Notes under the pieces: generated by a model | Database searches by the model: none | What the model was told of the DNA's origin: nothing | Seen by the model: the letters and a program-made list of their open reading frames with translations, nothing else | Made by a program: the position numbers and the translations under genes | In this document: positions 4,904 through 8,336 of the stretch, piece after piece | Layout of the letters: every line of letters begins with the position of its first letter | Numbering within the stretch: the first letter of the stretch is position 1 | Assembly: GCA_018821175.1 (NCBI GenBank) | Contig: JAHJMX010000112.1 | Location: forward strand, 1-8,336 | Source of the DNA: Patescibacteria group bacterium | Lineage (GTDB): Bacteria; Patescibacteriota; Gracilibacteria; UBA1369; PNNO01 | Length of the DNA: 8,336 bases | Direction of reading: 5' to 3'

Positions 4904-5873
4904 ATTTAATATTTAAAATTTTCTTTCCATTTACGCTGGCGATATCTACCAAATCTTCAAAATTATAATACCTGCAAGCTTCTTGTAGCATTCTCATTTC
5001 AGTCCAAAGGTCTCCGTCCACAAATGGTTGATAAAAGTCATAAACATTATCAACGCCTAGTCCGACAAGTACTCCAGCCTCAAGCATTTCAGGAACATTC
5101 CCGATTGAATTATGGACAGGAGCCATGAATTGATCTAATTGACGCATTGCAATTGCAGCCGATGGACAAACAACACAACTAATTCCACTATCGGCCATTT
5201 TTCGATAAATATCTTGTCTATAAGCTTTGTCTTGTGCCGAAACTGAAATTGCATGTATTGCAACAACACGCCCTTGATATCCATGTTTAACCGTCGCATT
5301 AATCAATTTTTCAGTATCACGTTCGTTTGGATTGTTTTCCTGATCTATGTGAACGTGAATTGGTTTATTCAAATTTTTCGCAATATCAAACAAAACATCA
5401 TAACTTTCATCGTCATTTGGACGATCTTTTGATGGTAGTCCTCCAGCGATATCCGCTTTAGCAGTTATTGCTTCGTAAAGCGCACGTGCATCCTTATCAA
5501 GCAATCCACCAAGTGGCTGTGTAACTGTCAGAAACTCTATTTTATCTTTATATTCTTCTTTTATAGCAATAGCAGCATCAATCGCCTTATGATTAACAGC
5601 CTCATATGCATCGATAAAACTTGAGCAAGTCTTCACTTCTTGCGCAATCATAATATCGAGACCAATTCTAATACGATTTTTGATGTCGTCCTCTGTTGAA
5701 TTTCGCTTAATATCATCACTCATATTCCATTTCTCTTCCATATCCAACATTGATCGATCTAGCCCTTCTTTTGTTATATAAAAAGCCTTATCAAAATGGG
5801 CATGACAATTAACAAAACCACCTTTTGCCTTTATGGCTTCAAGCATTTGGTTTTTTAAATCCCAAGGTTTCAT
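4902..5873 (-). CDS. Amidohydrolase, cytosine-deaminase-like (CodA-related)
   Basis: This is a TIM-barrel metal-dependent hydrolase, 323 residues from the ATG at 5873. Metal-site and family motifs are HAHFDK (H24, H26, D28, K29), HVHIDQ (H173, H175), AIHA (H207) and GVDNVYD (D275). The HxHxDK pattern and the order of ligands match the cytosine deaminase / isopropylammelide hydrolase branch. Where E. coli CodA has HCDE, with the catalytic Glu217, this protein reads HIDQ, putting Gln178 in that place, so cytosine deamination should not be assumed. The N-terminal beta-sandwich strand region is very short, as the HxH motif comes at residue 24 instead of about 60. An ATG at 5897 would add eight residues but lies inside tRNA-Lys, so I reject it. 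There is no Shine-Dalgarno sequence. The gene follows tRNA-Lys by 13 nt on the same strand. Its stop codon overlaps the shared terminator. The family is clear; the substrate is unknown. Confidence 0.85.
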   Translation of the reverse strand: MKPWDLKNQMLEAIKAKGGFVNCHAHFDKAFYITKEGLDRSMLDMEEKWNMSDDIKRNSTEDDIKNRIRIGLDIMIAQEVKTCSSFIDAYEAVNHKAIDAAIAIKEEYKDKIEFLTVTQPLGGLLDKDARALYEAITAKADIAGGLPSKDRPNDDESYDVLFDIAKNLNKPIHVHIDQENNPNERDTEKLINATVKHGYQGRVVAIHAISVSAQDKAYRQDIYRKMADSGISCVVCPSAAIAMRQLDQFMAPVHNSIGNVPEMLEAGVLVGLGVDNVYDFYQPFVDGDLWTEMRMLQEACRYYNFEDLVDIASVNGKKILNIK

Positions 5874-5886
5874 TTTAATATTTTTT

Positions 5887-5962
5887 TGGTGGGTCATGCG
5901 GGATTCGAACCTGCGACCGTCTCCTTAAAAGGGAGCTGCTCTACCTACTGAGCTAATGACCC
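5887..5962 (-). tRNA. tRNA-Lys (anticodon TTT)
   Basis: On minus the acceptor arms GGGTCAT (5956-5962) and ATGACCC (5891-5897) pair fully. The anticodon loop is CTTTTAA, anticodon TTT. The T loop is TTCGAAT, the discriminator is A, and CCA is encoded (5887-5889). Two stem mismatches stand out: G27-A43 at the base of the anticodon stem (GCTCC/GGAGA) and A51-C63 in the T stem (GCAGG/CCCGC). It has its own promoter and no terminator before the amidohydrolase ATG. Confidence 0.95.
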
Positions 5963-5981
5963 GGATTTAAATTGCTTTGAT

Positions 5982-6010
5982 ACTATAAGAAGACTTGGCT
6001 GAAAGTGCAA
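5982..6010 (-). promoter_or_regulatory. Promoter of tRNA-Lys and the amidohydrolase
   Basis: On minus TTGCAC (6005-6010) and TATAGT (5982-5987) are 17 nt apart. The start falls near 5975, about 13 nt before the tRNA. The -10 is the same TATAGT used at the tRNA-Pro/PRC-barrel promoter pair. It is the only good promoter upstream of the amidohydrolase. Confidence 0.7.
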
Positions 6011-6053
6011 GGTTTTTTTCACAACTCAAATAATTTTGCTTTTAATCGGAATG

Positions 6054-6632
6054 TTAGTTTTCTCCAGCAGTTGCTTTGAGGCTTACGCCTGCGAAAATTA
6101 CGGCTGGCAATACAAACCAAACACTATAATGATTGACTAAAACTTGAGCTAAGCCTGATTGATTGTAGATGTCCTGAAAGGCTGGGCTCACAGTTGAAGC
6201 CCCATTCCCTACGATAAATGAAATTCCAGAAATGAAAACTAGAACAATACTTACAATCAAAAATGCATTCAAAACACCAAACATCAAATTCACCATCATA
6301 CGAGTCCCCATTGTTGACCCCATATCAGCATCAACTTCATACGCACCACGAACAGAAAGTAGAACGATAATCGATATAAAAGCGATGACTTTTGCCAGCA
6401 CAATCGCTTGTTCGGGGTCATTTACATGGAAAAGACTTAATAGTTTCATTACGTTTCCTGACTTTGTTAGAACACTTCCAACCAAATTCCCAATTCCGTC
6501 CGCACATAAAGCTCCTATGTATGTTGCAATAATTACTTTTAAATTCCCATTCTGCCCTATGATAAAACTATAGGCCACAATAATCCCAAAAAATACTAGA
6601 ATGAATAAGTCCCAAGACAGACGTAAATCCAT
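6054..6632 (-). CDS. Small multi-pass membrane protein of unknown function
   Basis: The 192-residue protein is strongly hydrophobic, with about five membrane segments near residues 8-26, 31-52, 76-94, 117-141 and 170-187. Short polar links separate them, among them AYEVDADMGSTMGTR (97-111) and a longer outer loop GASTVSPAFQDIYNQSG (144-160). There is no signal peptidase site and no catalytic motif I can name. The opening WDLFILVFFGIIVAYSFIIG recalls CvpA-type proteins, but the likeness is weak and I would not name it so. The start ATG at 6632 has no Shine-Dalgarno sequence, and a promoter lies about 26 nt upstream of it in mRNA terms. It stands alone: dnaJ ends 179 nt upstream and tRNA-Lys begins about 90 nt downstream with its own promoter. 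I see no clear U-tract terminator after it. Confidence 0.75.
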   Translation of the reverse strand: MDLRLSWDLFILVFFGIIVAYSFIIGQNGNLKVIIATYIGALCADGIGNLVGSVLTKSGNVMKLLSLFHVNDPEQAIVLAKVIAFISIIVLLSVRGAYEVDADMGSTMGTRMMVNLMFGVLNAFLIVSIVLVFISGISFIVGNGASTVSPAFQDIYNQSGLAQVLVNHYSVWFVLPAVIFAGVSLKATAGEN

Positions 6633-6664
6633 ATAAATTCATAAATAATTAAAACTCAATGCAC

Positions 6665-6693
6665 ATCGTATAATAGCTTGTAAATTTTGGCAA
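6665..6693 (-). promoter_or_regulatory. Promoter of the membrane protein
   Basis: On minus TTGCCA (6688-6693) and TACGAT (6665-6670) are 17 nt apart, with a start near 6658 and a leader of about 26 nt. A second TATAAT lies upstream at 6704-6709 on minus, without a good -35. Confidence 0.5.
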
Positions 6694-6749
6694 GCGCATA
6701 GCGATTATAAAATGTTATTCGGAGCTGGATTTCTAAAGTCTTCTTGCCA

Positions 6750-6802
6750 TCGCAAATTCGCAATCCCGGGATCGCAACTCATCCGCCAATTATGCCAATT
6801 AT
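6750..6802. repeat. Short repeats and a near-palindrome between dnaJ and the membrane gene
   Basis: TCGCAA occurs three times (6750-6755, 6758-6763, 6772-6777). The last two flank a near-perfect palindrome at 6760-6775 (GCAATCCCGGGATCGC). GCCAATTAT is repeated in tandem at 6785-6793 and 6794-6802. The palindrome can form a 6-bp stem with loop CCGG, but no U tract follows on either strand. It may help end dnaJ transcription. Nothing gene-like lies in 6633-6811. Confidence 0.5.
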
Positions 6803-6811
6803 GCCTTTCTC

Positions 6812-7960
6812 CTACTTAAAATGACTGAAAAAACCATCCTTTGAGCTCTCCTTCAAATTGAGTTTTGCATTATGCGCAAGCTCTTCGTACAGTTCTTTTT
6901 CACGTTTTGTAAGTTTGTTCGGGATGTCCAATATAATTTTCACAAAATGATCACCTTTAATGCTACTGTTAATTTTTGGCATTCCGTAATTTTTCAATTT
7001 GAACACCTTCCCACTACTTGTTCCAGCAGGAATTTTCAACTTAACTTTGCCATAAACCGTTTTGACATCAATTTCATCTCCTAAAACGCCTTGTAAAACA
7101 TGAATTTTTTGTTCTGCATGTATGTCATTCCCACTACGTAAAAAGTCCTTATGATGTTTAACACTTATATGAAGGTATAAATCTCCGTATGGTCCGGCAT
7201 TAATCCCAGCTTCACCTTTGCCGCTCAACCGAATGGTCGATCCGTCGCTTATACCTGCGGGGATTTTGACTTTTACGATATCTTTTTTGCGAGTTCGAGT
7301 AGTCCCATGGCAAACAGTACATTTTTGATCAGGAGTTTTCCCGGCACCTCCACATTCATCACAGACTCTCGTTGTTGCCATCTGTCCAAATAAAGTTTGG
7401 CGCATTTGGCGAATTTCCCCTGTCCCGTTACACGAAGTACAAGTTTTGATGCGAGTCCCTGGCTCAGCTCCATTCCCTTTACAATGGTCGCATTTCTCAG
7501 ATTTTGTGATTTCAAGTTCACGCTCTGCGCCAGTTACACTTTCTTCAAATGTAATTGTAATATTTGCACCTATATCTTCCCCACGGCGTGGGCCTGCATT
7601 TTGACGGGCTCCACCTCCAGCGCCTCCGTTGAAAAAGTTTTCGAAAATATCTCCAAAACCTCCACCAAATGACGAGAAGTCAAATCCTTGTGCGTTGAAT
7701 CCCCCCGCATTTCCTCCGCCACCTCCGCCATATCCACTACTTCCGCTACTACCAAATTGATCGTACATTGTACGTTTTTGCTTGTCTGAAAGGGTTTCAT
7801 ACGCTTCGCTTACTTCTTTGAACTTTGTCTCGGCCTCCTTATTTCCTTCATTTTTATCAGGATGATATTTTTGGGCCATTCGCCGATAAGCCTTTTTAAT
7901 TTCTTGATCAGTTGCGCCACGTTCAATCCCTAAAATTTTATAAAAATCTTTATCTGCCAT
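6812..7960 (-). CDS. dnaJ: Chaperone protein DnaJ (Hsp40, type I)
   Basis: This is the co-chaperone that delivers unfolded clients to DnaK and stimulates its ATPase in the cytosol. The 382 residues and full type I layout match the family. The J domain is at about 4-69 with HPD at 33-35. A Gly/Phe-rich linker covers about 70-118. The zinc region (157-221) has four CxxC pairs: C157/C160, C174/C177, C200/C203, C214/C217. The two C-terminal client-binding domains follow, with GDLYLHISVKHHKDFLRSGNDI and QGVLGDEIDVKTVYGKVKLKIPAG. The fourth zinc motif reads CTVCHGTT, lacking the last Gly of CxxCxGxG, though all eight cysteines are kept. The stop is TAG; the seven other complete genes here use TAA. 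No dnaK, grpE or hrcA is adjacent. No CIRCE heat-shock operator is visible upstream. The ATG has no Shine-Dalgarno sequence. Confidence 0.97.
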   Translation of the reverse strand: MADKDFYKILGIERGATDQEIKKAYRRMAQKYHPDKNEGNKEAETKFKEVSEAYETLSDKQKRTMYDQFGSSGSSGYGGGGGGNAGGFNAQGFDFSSFGGGFGDIFENFFNGGAGGGARQNAGPRRGEDIGANITITFEESVTGAERELEITKSEKCDHCKGNGAEPGTRIKTCTSCNGTGEIRQMRQTLFGQMATTRVCDECGGAGKTPDQKCTVCHGTTRTRKKDIVKVKIPAGISDGSTIRLSGKGEAGINAGPYGDLYLHISVKHHKDFLRSGNDIHAEQKIHVLQGVLGDEIDVKTVYGKVKLKIPAGTSSGKVFKLKNYGMPKINSSIKGDHFVKIILDIPNKLTKREKELYEELAHNAKLNLKESSKDGFFSHFK

Positions 7961-8012
7961 TTCTGTATTTTAAGCCAATAATTTAATATACACATTGCTG
8001 TTTGCGGGGGTC

Positions 8013-8040
8013 ATTATATTACATATTGCAAAGAAAACAA
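8013..8040 (-). promoter_or_regulatory. dnaJ promoter
   Basis: On minus a perfect TATAAT (8013-8018) has TTGTTT (8035-8040) 16 nt upstream. The start falls near 8006, leaving a leader of about 45 nt. I see no inverted repeat like CIRCE and no heat-shock sigma box. Confidence 0.55.
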
Positions 8041-8054
8041 ATATTCGATATTCT
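8026..8054 (+). promoter_or_regulatory. Candidate promoter of tRNA-Glu
   Basis: TTGCAA (8026-8031) and TATTCT (8049-8054) are 17 nt apart, giving a start near 8061 and a leader of about 42 nt. The -35 is the same hexamer used for tRNA-Cys/argH. The divergent dnaJ -35 (8035-8040) lies within this spacer, so the two promoters overlap. Confidence 0.4.
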
Positions 8055-8102
8055 CGTCCTGCGCGGACTTCAGGAAAATGTCTGTTTGCAGCTGTTTTAT
8101 AC

Positions 8103-8177
8103 GGCCTCATCGTCTAGCGGCTAGGACGCTGCCCTCTCACGGCGGAAACAGGGGTTCAATTCCCCTTGAGGCTACCA
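8103..8177 (+). tRNA. tRNA-Glu (anticodon CTC)
   Basis: The acceptor arms GGCCTCA (8103-8109) and TGAGGCT (8167-8173) pair, with a G1-U72 wobble at the very end. The anticodon stem CTGCC/GGCGG holds the loop CTCTCAC, anticodon CTC, reading GAG only. The T arm is AGGGG-TTCAATT-CCCCT. Discriminator A8174 and encoded CCA (8175-8177) follow. A separate tRNA-Glu(TTC) must exist elsewhere to read GAA. Confidence 0.95.
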
Positions 8178-8179
8178 AA

Positions 8180-8222
8180 GTGACAGCGAAGTCTGTCACG
8201 ATCTCGAGCGCGAAGTGCGAGA
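8180..8222 (+). terminator. Two stem-loops downstream of tRNA-Glu
   Basis: GTGACAG (8180-8186) pairs perfectly with CTGTCAC (8193-8199) around a 6-nt loop CGAAGT. A second hairpin pairs TCTCG (8202-8206) with CGAGA (8218-8222) around a loop containing CGCGAAGT. Both loops carry GCGAAGT. Only a weak ATTTT follows, so termination is plausible but not of the usual form. From 8223 to the right edge I see no gene. Confidence 0.45.
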
Positions 8223-8287
8223 GGTAATTTTACATGCTAAATCAATTTTTTCCCGGGGAAATCGCCCCTCACAATATTTTTCTCTCT

Positions 8288-8317
8288 TTGTCAATTCACT
8301 TTTAGAAACATTTTATA
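8288..8317 (+). promoter_or_regulatory. Possible promoter facing out of the window
   Basis: TTGTCA (8288-8293) and TTTATA (8312-8317) are 18 nt apart in an AT-rich stretch. It could serve a gene beyond the right edge. The match is weak and no gene start is visible inside the window. Confidence 0.25.
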
Positions 8318-8336
8318 GAAAAAGCAGTTTCAAGTA

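Noticed and set aside
4902..5897. Amidohydrolase start at the ATG at 5897
   Set aside because: This ATG is part of the tRNA-Lys acceptor stem. The next in-frame ATG at 5873 lies outside the tRNA and keeps the whole domain.
5988..6745. AAGTCTTCTT present near the tRNA-Lys promoter (minus) and again at about 6736-6745 (plus)
   Set aside because: A single pair of 10-mers in AT-rich DNA, with no flanking similarity.
7961..8102. CIRCE or heat-shock operator upstream of dnaJ
   Set aside because: No TTAGCACTC-N9-GAGTGCTAA-like repeat is present. The small hairpins around 8057-8076 are short and GC-rich by chance.
1..8336. Recoded UGA (Gracilibacteria/SR1-type code), suggested by the lack of TGA stops
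   Set aside because: All eight complete genes stop at TAA or TAG, but none has an in-frame TGA, and glycine motifs use GGN codons. Eight genes in AT-rich DNA can avoid TGA stops by chance.
1..8336. Mobile elements, CRISPR arrays or a defence island
   Set aside because: No transposase, integrase, terminal inverted repeats, target duplications or regularly spaced repeats are present. The tRNA genes show no duplicated 3' ends that would mark an integrated element.

Overview
The window looks like a compact, AT-rich bacterial chromosome, most like a small-genome candidate-phylum (Patescibacteria/CPR-type) bacterium. This placement is an inference from gene style and not from a search. It rests on short intergenic gaps, tRNA genes scattered singly among protein genes, almost no recognisable Shine-Dalgarno sequences, TAA/TAG stops only, a GCG-anticodon tRNA-Arg, and several small proteins with no family I recognise. 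Every tRNA has its CCA encoded. The standard genetic code fits all genes.

Layout, left to right. A PRC-barrel protein (minus, running off the left edge) is divergent from tRNA-Pro(TGG). A two-sided terminator separates tRNA-Pro from two small unknown genes on the minus strand (64 and 88 aa), which have a near-consensus promoter. Next comes a minus-strand operon argH-pgi (argininosuccinate lyase, glucose-6-phosphate isomerase) with its own terminator. It is divergent from a plus-strand tRNA-Cys(GCA)-tRNA-Arg(GCG) pair. A cold-shock-domain gene follows on plus and converges on a bidirectional terminator with a minus-strand CodA-like amidohydrolase. The amidohydrolase begins 13 nt after the 3' end of tRNA-Lys(TTT), so the two are almost surely one transcript. 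Further right on minus are a small multi-pass membrane protein and dnaJ. dnaJ is divergent from tRNA-Glu(CTC), which is followed by two stem-loops and about 110 nt with no gene visible.

The genes do not form one pathway: translation supply (five tRNAs), RNA and protein chaperoning (cold-shock protein, DnaJ), sugar-phosphate metabolism (pgi), an arginine/fumarate step (argH) and a metal-dependent hydrolase. The most notable structure is regulatory. Three tRNA loci are paired back to back with a protein gene through overlapping divergent promoters. In the argH/tRNA-Cys pair a single palindromic -35 hexamer appears to serve both directions with identical spacers and identical -10 boxes. The PRC-barrel promoter predicts a leaderless mRNA, and the amidohydrolase depends on a tRNA for its transcript. 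I did not find a defence system, mobile element or CRISPR array.
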